From NCBI GenBank assembly GCA_017556145.1, contig JAFZCU010000154.1:1-46506 (forward strand): a DNA stretch of 46,506 nt, written 5' to 3'. The translations under genes were made by a program, and so were the position numbers. This DNA comes from Prevotella sp. (GTDB lineage Bacteria; Bacteroidota; Bacteroidia; Bacteroidales; Bacteroidaceae). Positions 33,176 through 41,983 of the stretch are shown in pieces (position 1 is the stretch's first letter; each line of letters begins with the position of its first letter). Under the pieces are notes generated by a model. That model worked only from the letters and a program-made list of their open reading frames with translations. It did not search any database and had not been told where the DNA came from.

Positions 33176-33216
33176 TTGTTTTGTAAATACGAAAGCAAAC
33201 ATTCGGATTATGGATA

Positions 33217-33345
33217 TTATTCCTCGTATTCTTCAAAATTTGCCAGTTCATCCAGTTCTTGTTTCAGTTTCTGGATGGAACGGATGACGATGGGAAACAT
33301 CTCTAGATAATTCACAGAGAGATAACCGTCCTAGCCTTGCTGAAC
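33217..33345 (-). pseudogene. C-terminal fragment resembling a phage/surface-fibre trimeric coiled-coil tail
   Basis: Minus-strand translation gives DGYLSVNYLEMFPIVIRSIQ, then KLKQELDELANFEEYEE and a stop. A TAG immediately precedes DGYL and no long frame lies upstream. The pattern of ..LSVNY..L.P....AI..L..EL... is common at the end of intramolecular-chaperone or tail-fibre proteins in Bacteroidetes. This is a weak assignment; it is a decayed remnant in any case. Confidence 0.35.
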
Positions 33346-33374
33346 GAATTTTTGCAAAATAATCTCAAAAAACT

Positions 33375-33437
33375 TTTGTATTTCGATTATTTTCATTAAC
33401 TTTGTACCGTTTTCACAAACAAAGATAATGGTACAAA
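33375..33437 (+). promoter_or_regulatory. Promoter and inverted-repeat operator of the AbiE-like operon
   Basis: TTTG (33375-33378), 18 bases, TAACTTTG (33397-33404). An inverted repeat TTTGTACC (33401-33408) / GGTACAAA (33430-33437) starts within the -7 box and ends 10 bases before the first ATG. AbiEi antitoxins repress their own promoters through inverted repeats, so this is a good candidate operator. Confidence 0.6.
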
Positions 33438-33447
33438 CAGATTAAAT

Positions 33448-34389
33448 ATGATGGAAGTTAAAGTCGCAGGGAAGGCATTAGTATTATCTCCCATGAAAAA
33501 AGAAGAGCTGAAAGGTATACCGATTGATACGAAACTGAGGTTTCAATTCTATCGGGCAATATTCAATGAGAACTTTTTTTGTCTGTTGGAAACAAAGAAG
33601 GAAGAGAATCATGCCTCTGTTGATTGTCTAAGGCTGGCAGAACGTCTGAAGAATATACTCAATTTGCCAGTTGTTTTCCTGTTCCGTAATCTCCAGTTTG
33701 TGGAAAGGAACAGACTCATAGACCGAGGTGTCTATTTCATCGTTTCAGACAAATTCGCATTCTTGCCGTTCTTAATCATCAACTACAAAGAAACTGTTCG
33801 CAAAAAGGCTGAAGAACTGTCTTCGGTTGCACAATATATATTATTATACCATTTACAAATAGATGATATGAATGGTTGGTCTATGGCTGATATGGGAGAG
33901 GAATTGCCTTATACATACGTTACCATATCAAGGGCATTCAAGAATTTGGAGGAACTTCACCTTTGCAAGATAGAGCTGGATGAAAACCGAGTGAAGCGTA
34001 TCTATTTTGAGGGGACAAAAAAAGAAGTGTGGGAACGTTCATTACCCTATCTGAAGGATCCCGTCAAAAAGAAACTCTATTTTGACGATATTGCAACCGA
34101 TTCAACTTTTACAGAGGGTGGTATCACAGCTTTAGCCCACTATACTTCACTAAATCCAGACGAGACGAAAACCTATGTAATGGATGCAAAGGGATATAAG
34201 GATTTGCAACACAACAGCATTTTCGTCAACCAGAACGATATCGAAGGGAACATCTGTATAGAGATATGGAACTATCCACCACTGTGTCAGGACTATGCAG
34301 ACCCCCTTTCTATATATCTCACATTGAGAGACGACCGTGACCCCAGAACAGAAAAAGAATTAGAAATAATGATTAACAAGCTATGGTAG
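33448..34389 (+). CDS. Winged-helix regulator / AbiEi-like antitoxin candidate
   Basis: 313 aa. The central region (about residues 125-185) is a helix-turn-helix: AQYILLYHLQIDD..GWSMADMGEELPYTYVTISRAFKNLEELHLCKIELDENRVKRIYF. The N- and C-terminal parts are alpha/beta without a recognised motif. The gene overlaps the nucleotidyltransferase gene by 7 bases. In the type IV AbiE system an AbiEi antitoxin (wHTH plus C-terminal domain) precedes an AbiEii nucleotidyltransferase toxin in the same way. The order of domains differs from canonical AbiEi, whose wHTH is N-terminal, so the label is by context. An inverted repeat at the promoter supports autoregulation. Confidence 0.7.
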   Translation: MMEVKVAGKALVLSPMKKEELKGIPIDTKLRFQFYRAIFNENFFCLLETKKEENHASVDCLRLAERLKNILNLPVVFLFRNLQFVERNRLIDRGVYFIVSDKFAFLPFLIINYKETVRKKAEELSSVAQYILLYHLQIDDMNGWSMADMGEELPYTYVTISRAFKNLEELHLCKIELDENRVKRIYFEGTKKEVWERSLPYLKDPVKKKLYFDDIATDSTFTEGGITALAHYTSLNPDETKTYVMDAKGYKDLQHNSIFVNQNDIEGNICIEIWNYPPLCQDYADPLSIYLTLRDDRDPRTEKELEIMINKLW

Positions 34390-35168
34390 TAGGATTGGAT
34401 AAATTCAAGAAGGCATTTGCCGATTTCAAGGACAACTATGTGATTATTGGTGGAACAGCATGTGACATTGTACTGAGCGGTACAGATATGCGCCCGCGAG
34501 CCACTGACGACATAGACATGATTCTGGTTGTAGAGAAGATGACAAAAGAATATGGTGATGCCTTCTGGCAGTTCATCAAGGATGGCGAATACAAGGCTGG
34601 CAAACGGGAAAAAGATGACAAGACTCCGACATATACGCTCTACCGTTTCACAACCGAAAAAGAAGGGTATCCCGTAAAGATTGAATTACTTTCGCACCAT
34701 TCGGATATATTGGGCGAACCTTCCGGCTTCCACATCGAGCCTATTCCCTTGTCGGAAGACCTGTCAAGCCTTTCTGCAATTATGATGGACGATGACAACT
34801 ACGAACTGACAGTTGCCAATAGTGCTGAACAAGATGGTGTGCGCATTGCTACGCCTACGACATTGATATGTCTGAAAGCCCGTGCCTACCTCAACTTGCT
34901 CAAAGACCGTGCAAGCGGTAAACAAGTCAATACAAAGGACATCAAGAAGCACAAGACTGATGTCCTGAAACTTATAGCAACAGCCTCCATCCCTGAACCT
35001 GTCGCTGTGCCGCAGTCTGTCTATGACAGTGTGATGGAATGTGCTGCGTCCATTGAAGAGGAGTTGCCAAGCCAGTCTTTACAAGCCGCTTTGCAAAGGG
35101 ATGCAGACGCCATCCAGGCATTTGTGGACACTTTGAAGGAATCATTTGTAGCGAGCAAAGAGGAATGA
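34383..35168 (+). CDS. Nucleotidyltransferase, AbiEii-like toxin candidate
   Basis: 261 aa. The polymerase-beta-like nucleotidyltransferase signature is visible near the N-terminus: VIIGGTACDIVLSG (GG motif, residues 23-24) and DDIDM with acidic residues D43 and D45. A third acidic strand is likely at about residues 83-86 (VKIELL). A helical C-terminus follows (ATPTTLICLKARAYLNLLKDRAS... KKHKTDVLKLIA). AbiEii toxins of this superfamily modify tRNA 3' ends or other targets with NTPs. The gene starts within the regulator gene and overlaps the phosphoesterase by four bases (ATGA), so all three proteins are made together. Confidence 0.78.
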   Translation: MVVGLDKFKKAFADFKDNYVIIGGTACDIVLSGTDMRPRATDDIDMILVVEKMTKEYGDAFWQFIKDGEYKAGKREKDDKTPTYTLYRFTTEKEGYPVKIELLSHHSDILGEPSGFHIEPIPLSEDLSSLSAIMMDDDNYELTVANSAEQDGVRIATPTTLICLKARAYLNLLKDRASGKQVNTKDIKKHKTDVLKLIATASIPEPVAVPQSVYDSVMECAASIEEELPSQSLQAALQRDADAIQAFVDTLKESFVASKEE

Positions 35169-35932
35169 AGATACAATACGCATCCGACTTACATTTGGAA
35201 TTTGCCGACAACTGTCGAATTCTCAAGCAAGAAGAACCCATGAATGTCCGTGGCGACATCCTTGTGCTGGCGGGTGACATCGGCTATCTCGGTGATGACA
35301 ACTACCAGACACATCCTTTCTGGGATTGGGCTTCCGAGAACTATCAACAGGTCATCGTGGCATTAGGCAATCATGAGTTCTACAAGTTCTATGATCTTTC
35401 CTCCATGCACGACGGACTCATAGGCGAGATTCGCCCCAATATCCACTATTACTATAATGCCGTTGTTCATCTTCAGGACATCGATATCATCGTATCTACA
35501 CTTTGGGCAAATATTGCCTTAGAAGATGCCTATATCACAGAGCAGAGTGTCACCGACTTCCGTCGCATTCTCTACGGTGAGGACATCTTCACCTTTGCCG
35601 ACTTTAATTGTGAGCACAAACGATGCTTTGATTTCATCAAACAGTCTGTAGCCGCGAGTACTGCGAAGCATAAGATTGTCGTCACCCATCATGTGCCGAC
35701 CTTCCAACTGATGTCACCAGAGTTTCAGGGAAGTCGTATTAACGGAGCCTTCACTGTCGAACTTGCAGACTATATTACAACCAGTGGCATCGACTACTGG
35801 ATATACGGTCATTCCCATCGCAATATTGACAAGACCATTGGCTCCACTCGCTGCATTTGTAATCAGTTTGGATATGCCTTCCACAACGAACATCTGACAT
35901 TCGACAGAAATAAAATAGTCATTTTAGAATGA
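35165..35932 (+). CDS. Calcineurin-like metallophosphoesterase, third gene of the AbiE-like operon
   Basis: 255 aa. All five metal-binding blocks are present: YASDLHLEF (DxH, D8/H10), VLAGDIG (D38), LGNHEF (N69/H70), VVTHHVP and YGHSHRN. This is a two-metal phosphoesterase of the Icc/YfcE broad class. It overlaps the nucleotidyltransferase gene by four bases. A phosphoesterase coupled to a nucleotidyltransferase toxin could remove the nucleotide added by the toxin or hydrolyse a signalling nucleotide; both are inference. It could alternatively be an independent phosphatase captured by the operon. It is soluble, with no signal peptide. Confidence 0.9.
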   Translation: MKIQYASDLHLEFADNCRILKQEEPMNVRGDILVLAGDIGYLGDDNYQTHPFWDWASENYQQVIVALGNHEFYKFYDLSSMHDGLIGEIRPNIHYYYNAVVHLQDIDIIVSTLWANIALEDAYITEQSVTDFRRILYGEDIFTFADFNCEHKRCFDFIKQSVAASTAKHKIVVTHHVPTFQLMSPEFQGSRINGAFTVELADYITTSGIDYWIYGHSHRNIDKTIGSTRCICNQFGYAFHNEHLTFDRNKIVILE

Positions 35933-35962
35933 ATCTGCTATTTGAATTTTTGTCCATTTACC

Positions 35963-35991
35963 AAAAAAGCCCACACCAAACGGTGCGGGCT
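35963..35991 (-). terminator. Hairpin terminator facing the minus strand
   Basis: Stem AGCCCACACC / GGTGCGGGCT (one mismatch) with an AAAC loop; on the minus strand it ends in TTTTTT. It lies 35 bases after the metallophosphoesterase stop. Its orientation suggests minus-strand transcription from the 36,026-36,260 region. Confidence 0.65.
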
Positions 35992-36025
35992 GGCAAACGA
36001 TCTTTCCTATAGTTTTCGAATAATA

Positions 36026-36118
36026 TTACTCTCCTTGATAGATGCCGATGAAGAATACAGCACCTGATGTCTTCAACTTCAGTGCAATCGCCTCTTCTAT
36101 AAGCCTTTGATAATACAC
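36026..36118 (-). CDS. Possible small ORF or gene remnant
   Basis: The minus-strand frame from a GTG at 36118 reads VYYQRLIEEAIALKLKTSGA, then VFFIGIYQGE and stop, followed 35 bases later by a terminator hairpin. The frame stays open further upstream without an ATG. It may be the tail of a lost gene. No family is recognised. The remaining sequence between 35,991 and 36,264 is AT-rich with nothing else supportable. Confidence 0.25.
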   Translation of the reverse strand: MYYQRLIEEAIALKLKTSGAVFFIGIYQGE

Positions 36119-36264
36119 AAATTTCAATTTTTGGCACAAAGATGCAAAATTCCCAAGATTTTCAATCAAATAATCCCAAGAATTTCAATTTTAAGCCGTA
36201 TTTTCATCCTTTTAATCTTTCTTTCCCTCCGCTGGTTCCATGAGCCCCTGTATTTTCACAGAGT

Positions 36265-37290
36265 CTACCTCGCCTCAAGTTTTCCTTTCACTACCTCATA
36301 CTCAAATTTCCGAAAAGTCCTATACGTATCTTCCTGATCTATTTTCGTCCATATTACTATATTCGGGTATTCCTGGTCGTCCCGCACAACAATATGATCG
36401 ATATCTATCACAAATGCTTCTCGACTTACTTCCTTCAAAGCCGCCTCCACAAAAGCCCTGTATTTATACCCTACACCTTCTATAAGCTTATCATTCTTGA
36501 GAAGCTTTCCTATATCATATTCCACCTTGTTGGGACAATACTTTTCATCCGTAGGATACCTGTCCTTCAGTTTCTTCAGCGACAATTCGTACGAATTCTC
36601 CTTAAGCACAATCTTTGAATAATCCAAATCACGGCCAGAAAAGGTTTTCATGATGAAGTCTATGTCCTCCTCAGCCATCCTGCTTCCAAATACAAATCCC
36701 TTAATTGCCCTATAGTCTATCTTCAGCCTCCTTCCTCCTTTCTCAAACACAAGCCTATGTTCTGCCTCATGCTTCCAGGCCTTCGATTTGTTCCCCACGA
36801 AGCATTTCAGCATATCAACTATTGATTGTCCCATAATCTTGGTTATATCAAATTGTGGTAGCTTAGTTGAATAAGCTACATCAAACTCTTTCACAGTATC
36901 ATATTTCACTTCCTTAAATGACCGTGAAATCACTTCAGTATCGAAAATAATAGCATATCCACAATGACCGCTGGCATAATAGGCCCACATCAACTCATTG
37001 GCAGGTTCCTTACTCAGAGAATATATACCCGATGAACATACCTTATTATACAAATTACTTACACTATCCTTCACCCGCTCCATAGCGCCGCCAGAAGCTA
37101 ATGGTTTAAACAGTCTTATTTGCAAATTGAATAGGCTGTCATCATACAAAGCCTCTGCAGGATCATTCAACTGATCAATGGTTGGAATGTATATAGTATC
37201 ATGTGACAGGAGTTCTATATCTCGTTCAAAGATATCCATCCCATTATCATCCTTCGTCCCTCTTCCAGATCTATACTTATATGCTATCAT
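36265..37290 (-). CDS. DUF2971 domain protein
   Basis: 341 aa. DUF2971 features are the opening AYKYRSGRGTKDDNGMDIFERDIELLSHDTIYIPTIDQLNDPAEALYDD, then GIYSLSKEPANELMWAYYASGHCGYAIIFDTE and AWKHEAEHRLVF. These proteins commonly begin KYR.. with an L.DP.E motif and contain the SLS......MWA.YA..H.G..I.F core. Their biochemical role is unsettled, and many are found in defense or mobile regions, as here. There is no signal peptide. A small ORF lies 51 bases upstream. The AT-rich composition matches the island. Confidence 0.82.
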   Translation of the reverse strand: MIAYKYRSGRGTKDDNGMDIFERDIELLSHDTIYIPTIDQLNDPAEALYDDSLFNLQIRLFKPLASGGAMERVKDSVSNLYNKVCSSGIYSLSKEPANELMWAYYASGHCGYAIIFDTEVISRSFKEVKYDTVKEFDVAYSTKLPQFDITKIMGQSIVDMLKCFVGNKSKAWKHEAEHRLVFEKGGRRLKIDYRAIKGFVFGSRMAEEDIDFIMKTFSGRDLDYSKIVLKENSYELSLKKLKDRYPTDEKYCPNKVEYDIGKLLKNDKLIEGVGYKYRAFVEAALKEVSREAFVIDIDHIVVRDDQEYPNIVIWTKIDQEDTYRTFRKFEYEVVKGKLEAR

Positions 37291-37340
37291 AAGTTTCTTA
37301 TTTTCTTTTCACCATGCGTAGCGCCTTTTGTTATCACTTT

Positions 37341-37589
37341 TCACTCTTCCCTTATGCAGGATTCAACTGAACGACACTTTTTCTTGCAAGCCTCTCTTCT
37401 ATTTGATTGACCAAATATAGAGGAAGAATACTTTTCCGCCTCATCAAATACTGCATTTTCTTCAATTATTGTCCAAAATAATGTATTAAACGGCTTCTTC
37501 AGCATCTCAAAATCATAATTTGTGGAATCTGAGACTTTAAACAAGGAACACAGTTGGGGGCAAAGTTTTTCTGCTTTGGTTAGCAACAT
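37341..37589 (-). CDS. Hypothetical small protein upstream of DUF2971
   Basis: 82 aa, MLLTKAEKLCPQLCSLFKVS start, helical and charged, with four Cys residues (LCPQLC and KKKC..VESC). It is co-oriented with DUF2971 and 50 bases from it. No family is recognised and no promoter is seen. It may be a real small partner or a chance frame. Confidence 0.35.
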   Translation of the reverse strand: MLLTKAEKLCPQLCSLFKVSDSTNYDFEMLKKPFNTLFWTIIEENAVFDEAEKYSSSIFGQSNRREACKKKCRSVESCIREE

Positions 37590-37944
37590 ATAGATAAATG
37601 AGGCTCTTTAATATTTGAATATATAGACTATTTCTACTATTATATAATATTTGGTCGGCAGTAAACTTAGTTGCTCTTTTTGCGAGTATGGTTATCTTTT
37701 GCTTTGTATATATAATTGTATCACTTTCACCCGCAGGCGCGCTGACAAAAGGTACATTTTCGATTCGACCAACAAAAGCATTGGACCTTGCCAAATGAAT
37801 ACATATCTTATATTGGTTCACCATATAAATTCAAACTTATCGTTACTTCTAAATCTTCTATAACCACAAAACCGCATTGCTAGCATTAATCCTTCAACCT
37901 AACAATACGTTTTTTCTTGTCTTTTAACAACTTCTCAAAATAAT
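37590..37944. other. AT-rich intergenic stretch
   Basis: No convincing gene, promoter or repeat is seen. The 95-aa frame at 37537-37824 (minus) has no start context, overlaps the 82-aa frame and has unlikely composition. Confidence 0.5.
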
Positions 37945-38054
37945 GGGCAACTTCCTACTCTCCCACATTTCATTGCAGTACCATCGGCTCTCTCGGGTTT
38001 TACTTCTCTGTTCGGAATGGGAAGAGGTAGATCCACCGCAGACATAGCCACCCT
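37945..38054 (-). rRNA. rrf: Orphan 5S rRNA gene
   Basis: The minus strand carries the conserved 5S landmarks in order: GGATCTACCTCTTCCCATTC (loop B/C region), CCGAACAGAGAAGTAAAACC, CGATGGTACTGCAATG, and GTGGGAGAGTAGGAAGTTGC near the 3' end. GGGTGGC at the 5' end can pair with GTTGCCC at the 3' end to close helix I. The length of about 110 nt is normal. There is no 23S, 16S or tRNA sequence next to it: upstream on the same strand lies an unassigned region and then the defense operon. It may be a dispersed functional copy or a relic of an rrn operon broken by island insertion. Exact ends are approximate. Confidence 0.85.
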
Positions 38055-38523
38055 CGATTAATCTTTACTTACGTAGCGCCGGCTACCAAGCAGCGGAGAA
38101 CAGCACCAGGGATATAATCGTTGCTACGTTCACCAACGTTATCGGCAAGCAGATACCGCATACTGCCAATACTGCGATGATAAAACAAAATAGCAGCAGT
38201 ATTTCTACTACCCAATCAATCCCATTTTTCGGTCGATCCTATCTGAAGAACAGCATCTTCGAAACGTGTATCAAATACGATCCTACGGTTAACGGATCAC
38301 AAAGAGGAACACATACTCGGAAGAGTGCCATCACTAAAGAAATACCGCCTGTCAAATTCTCCAGTAAGTTTAACGTCTTTCTCAGGACGGGCACTGCCTA
38401 GCATCTCGCTAGACAGTCCTAAAGCAATTTAATAGTTTCCATATATTAAATAATTAAGAAATTTGTAAATAATTAATCTAGTTCTCATCTTTCGATGAGT
38501 TTATCTCGCATTAATCATTGTTT
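38055..38523 (-). other. Unassigned region upstream of the orphan 5S gene, with a strong hairpin
   Basis: On the minus strand a hairpin ACTGTCTAGC, GAGAT, GCTAGGCAGT (38391-38415) is followed by partly open frames in two phases. One reads SSEMLGSARPEKDVKLTGEF then DRRYFFSDGTLPSMCSSL before a TGA. Another ends in a hydrophobic stretch, VEILLLFCFIIAVLAVCGIC, just before the 5S gene. Each is broken by one stop codon. This could be a decayed gene or a structured non-coding RNA; I cannot identify it. A weak CTCATC/GATGAG hairpin at 38484-38499 may terminate the defense operon. Confidence 0.35.
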
Positions 38524-39828
38524 TCATTCATCCTCACCCTCATCCATTATAATACTTCTATATGATGGTGTTGCCCCTAATATCCCATTACGGTATGCCT
38601 CATAATAAGTGAATGCACGATTGAACTTATTTATACTAATAAACTCTGATAGCCTATACAAATGACTACTTCCATCAGAATGTTTCTCCGTAAACACGAC
38701 AGAATCAGGGCGTACGAAATCCTCTTGCATCAGCCACTCACGGTGATGAGTAGATATCAGCAACTGAGATTCTGTTGAGTTGACAAGGAACGTTTTCAAC
38801 AGATACTCTAACAAATCCGGGTGAATAGAATTATCTATTTCATCTATAAAAAACATACATTTCTGATACAACAGCATATCTAGAACTCCACATAATTGAT
38901 AAAAGCGTTGTGTTCCCAAAGATTCATCAATATAGTCAACATTGACACGTGACTCACCATTTGAATGTACAAATTCCACATGGCGCAGAGGGAAATTCTC
39001 TTTGATCTCTTCTAAACTCATATCAGGATTACTTTCAACGAGTTTCATTTTTACTTTCTCGTCAATATTATCCCAGGATTCCTTTTTGATAATAAAATCT
39101 TCAATCATCAAGTCCGCTCCATGAAGATACTTCAGCAAACGTTTCTTACTGATCTTACCCTGATCTATTAGACTGGACACGTATCCATAAAGATTCGTGT
39201 CTGGCTCAATCATCGGATATAAATAATGATCGAACCACTCTACTGCCTTCTGCAAGTGTGGTATATCTATACTTACTTTTAGAGAGCCGCCCAATACCGT
39301 ATTGTTCCATAAAGTGGATTTCTCGAGCAGTTTAAAATCCTTCCTGTAGCGGAAATAGTTCACTCCTATCTTAATGATCACTGTTTGATTCTCCTCATTG
39401 GTTTCTCTACTATAGATAGTTCGCCACGATTTATCCTGCACGCGTAACCGTTCCTGTACTATACAACGGTTATTAAACGAAACAGCATAATGATACTGCA
39501 AATTGGAAGCGATAAAATGTATAGACAACTCCGTTGGCTCGTCTTGTCGAATCTTAAACCAATAGGGCACATAAAATGACAATGGTCTGTTTTTATTTCC
39601 AAATGGCTCACAAACCAACATCCTTAGTATTTCCAACGACCTTAATATGGTTGTCTTACCGGATGCATTAGCCCCCATAATGGTTCCAAATTTCAGAAGT
39701 TTAAGACCTTCCTTGGGCTCGACTAGATATAATTCAGAAAGGTCCTCAAACCCAGACTTAGCTTCAAATGAAAGCGTTATCTTATCATTAATGGAACAAT
39801 AATTCCCGACAGTAAAATCTATTATCAT
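38524..39828 (-). CDS. AAA family ATPase (OLD/AbiL-like), last gene of the Hachiman operon
   Basis: 434 aa. An ABC-like split ATPase: Walker A GTIMGANASGKTT (about residues 48-60), signature-like DESLGTQRFY, Walker B CMFFIDEIDNSIHPDLLEYLL and the switch His STHHREWL. The layout is that of AAA_15/AAA_21 proteins such as AbiL/RloA and OLD, but no TOPRIM nuclease domain is fused and no RloB-like gene follows. It starts 13 bases after hamB, on the same transcript. As an ATPase sensor it could modulate the HamAB nuclease-helicase; this is inference from gene order. It may also be an independent defense gene. Confidence 0.88.
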   Translation of the reverse strand: MIIDFTVGNYCSINDKITLSFEAKSGFEDLSELYLVEPKEGLKLLKFGTIMGANASGKTTILRSLEILRMLVCEPFGNKNRPLSFYVPYWFKIRQDEPTELSIHFIASNLQYHYAVSFNNRCIVQERLRVQDKSWRTIYSRETNEENQTVIIKIGVNYFRYRKDFKLLEKSTLWNNTVLGGSLKVSIDIPHLQKAVEWFDHYLYPMIEPDTNLYGYVSSLIDQGKISKKRLLKYLHGADLMIEDFIIKKESWDNIDEKVKMKLVESNPDMSLEEIKENFPLRHVEFVHSNGESRVNVDYIDESLGTQRFYQLCGVLDMLLYQKCMFFIDEIDNSIHPDLLEYLLKTFLVNSTESQLLISTHHREWLMQEDFVRPDSVVFTEKHSDGSSHLYRLSEFISINKFNRAFTYYEAYRNGILGATPSYRSIIMDEGEDE

Positions 39829-39841
39829 TGAGTTCGTCGCT

Positions 39842-41980
39842 CTATAGGTTATTATCTATTAAATCCCTCTCGTATGGAAGTAACTGATTCTTCAATTCCT
39901 GATGCTCCTTGATATATTTCACCACCTCTTCTTCTGTGAGATTGTCAGGAATATGGCTTCTTAACTTCCTTATTGTGATGGTTGGTATACCATATTCCAA
40001 AAGAATAGATAGATTTGATGGCAGAAAATTGGTCTCTAATAGCTGAGCATAGTAACTATATGAACACATCTGCTTTCCACAAACATAATTGATGATACTC
40101 TCGCCTACACGTAATGCCTTTGGTACATAATACTGGAACCATCTGCGCTGTATGGCAAATGCCTTCTCCAGATTCTTATCATAGTTCTGGTCGCTATCTC
40201 CTTGCAAAAATTGGAAGAACTTGATGATAGACTTATTTTGGTTATACTTACTAAGATAAAGGGTCAGTTGCTTACCTGAAAGTACTTTGTCATCTTTATA
40301 AAGTATTTTGCACTGCCATAACAGGTCTATTGTTTCCAGCAACTCATTATATTTAGGTATCTGTTTCCATAAGAAATCCCGTTTTCTTGATCTCAGATAG
40401 TCCTGAACGGTTTTCACTAGCTGTATTTGGTTATTGACGCTGATTCCGTTACGCTTGATGATGGCCAGTAAATCTGCAGGTATCTTTTGTAACTTATCAT
40501 AGCGCTCACGGTGTTGAGGTTTTACCTTGTCTGGCGGTATATTAATAAGTACTTCGTTCTTTAGGTTATCCTGTTGGTCTGCAAATGGCATGTCTATGCT
40601 CAGTTCTTTTTGGGGCGGTTCGCTAATAAATGTGTAAACACGTCCCACATAATGCTCCATCAACCTTCCTGCACGCCCCTTGATGTTACTATAGTCGAAG
40701 AAATCCAGTTTGTTACCTCCTTTTGTATCACTGAAGACAACCACATTCTTCGCACTGGTATTTACGCCCTCTATGATGGTTGGAGTGCAAAAAATAACAT
40801 CCAGTTGATGATGATTGAAATAGCGAATAATGCTTCCACCTATATGCTTGGGGATAGAGGCATCATGAATGGCTATTCCGTATTCCAGTTCTTTTGTCAA
40901 TGTCCATTTATCACTTATCTCCTTTTTAATCCATTCTACTAAAGGTGATTCTTTATATCGCGGTGTCACTCGCTTATTATTCAAATACTCATAGTAAAAC
41001 AAACTCAGGTTTCTTGCCTTTTCAGGACTAGAACAATACACCAATGTTTGTTCATCCTTTGGCCGGGAGGCTAAAAGTTGGAACAGTTTTGCTAGTTTCT
41101 CTGGTCTGGTATCGTTAGGCTCACTTCCTTTCTCTTCATAGCTATCTACTAGGCTATAATCAGTTCTAATAAACTCTACTTCGAAATCCCTTTCAAACGT
41201 TGGAGATATCGTCATGATATTCGGTCCTAGAAAATAGAATTGAGGATGGTGTTCATAATATATGCGCATAAATGCATTATTCAGGACATCTACTCGTTCG
41301 TCATCACGAGCATAGCTTATCTTATAAAACTCGTCTATTATGAGGAAGTCTATTCTCGGAAACTCTACATACTCAACCACCCGTTCTGCTGTAAGAAGAA
41401 AGATATTATCACCTTCAGGATCGTAAGCCTGTGTTGTCCTTACTATGAGTCTGTAGCTATTGCTATACCTTAGCATCTTGATTCTAGTCTCATCAAGCAA
41501 GGCTAATGTTGGCTGAATGACGACTATGTTGTGATACTTATGTGATGCCACGATTTCTTCTATCAGCAGGCTCTTTCCATAACTAGTCGGGGCACTAAGT
41601 ACCACGTTCTTTCCACTGAAAAGCAAGTCTGATATTCTCTTCTGGTCTGAATGAAGTGTTACCGATGGCAGGTATGACGATTCGTGATAGCACTGGCGCA
41701 TAGCGTCATCTAGCGATTGGATCTCCAAACCAGGTTCTCTGCCGTTTAGATATGGATAGAATCCTAAACTCTCCATCAATTCCGACCACAAAGGATAGAG
41801 ATTAGAATCCATTTCATGCCAATGGTTTAACATGCGGATAGCAATCTTACGAGCCAGAGCTTCCTCATTTTCAGACAAAAGGCCACTACACGCACGAGCA
41901 TAGGCGAATCCTTCAGCATACGTTATCTGCCTTGATTCCTCCAATTGCTTCAATATATGATTAATGTAAAGCCGATCCAT
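39842..41980 (-). CDS. hamB: HamB-like superfamily 2 helicase (Hachiman)
   Basis: 712 aa. Ski2-like SF2 motifs: Q-like SDQKRISDLLFSGKNVVLSAPTSYGKSLL (Walker A about residues 129-138), IVVIQPTLALLDE (Ia), FLIIDEFYK (motif II, DEFY rather than DEAD), ISPTF (III), TPTIIEGVNTSAKNVVVF (V) and IKGRAGR (VI). Its length is shorter than many HamB proteins. It begins 3 bases after a DUF1837 gene, the two-gene signature of Hachiman, in which HamB senses damaged or invading DNA and releases the HamA nuclease. The C-terminal third is helical with a Cys pair near VCGKQMCSYSYY. Confidence 0.88.
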   Translation of the reverse strand: MDRLYINHILKQLEESRQITYAEGFAYARACSGLLSENEEALARKIAIRMLNHWHEMDSNLYPLWSELMESLGFYPYLNGREPGLEIQSLDDAMRQCYHESSYLPSVTLHSDQKRISDLLFSGKNVVLSAPTSYGKSLLIEEIVASHKYHNIVVIQPTLALLDETRIKMLRYSNSYRLIVRTTQAYDPEGDNIFLLTAERVVEYVEFPRIDFLIIDEFYKISYARDDERVDVLNNAFMRIYYEHHPQFYFLGPNIMTISPTFERDFEVEFIRTDYSLVDSYEEKGSEPNDTRPEKLAKLFQLLASRPKDEQTLVYCSSPEKARNLSLFYYEYLNNKRVTPRYKESPLVEWIKKEISDKWTLTKELEYGIAIHDASIPKHIGGSIIRYFNHHQLDVIFCTPTIIEGVNTSAKNVVVFSDTKGGNKLDFFDYSNIKGRAGRLMEHYVGRVYTFISEPPQKELSIDMPFADQQDNLKNEVLINIPPDKVKPQHRERYDKLQKIPADLLAIIKRNGISVNNQIQLVKTVQDYLRSRKRDFLWKQIPKYNELLETIDLLWQCKILYKDDKVLSGKQLTLYLSKYNQNKSIIKFFQFLQGDSDQNYDKNLEKAFAIQRRWFQYYVPKALRVGESIINYVCGKQMCSYSYYAQLLETNFLPSNLSILLEYGIPTITIRKLRSHIPDNLTEEEVVKYIKEHQELKNQLLPYERDLIDNNL

Positions 41981-41983
41981 AGT

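Noticed and set aside
37537-37824. 95-aa minus-strand frame
   Set aside because: Low-complexity AT-rich translation, overlaps another frame, no promoter and no recognisable fold.
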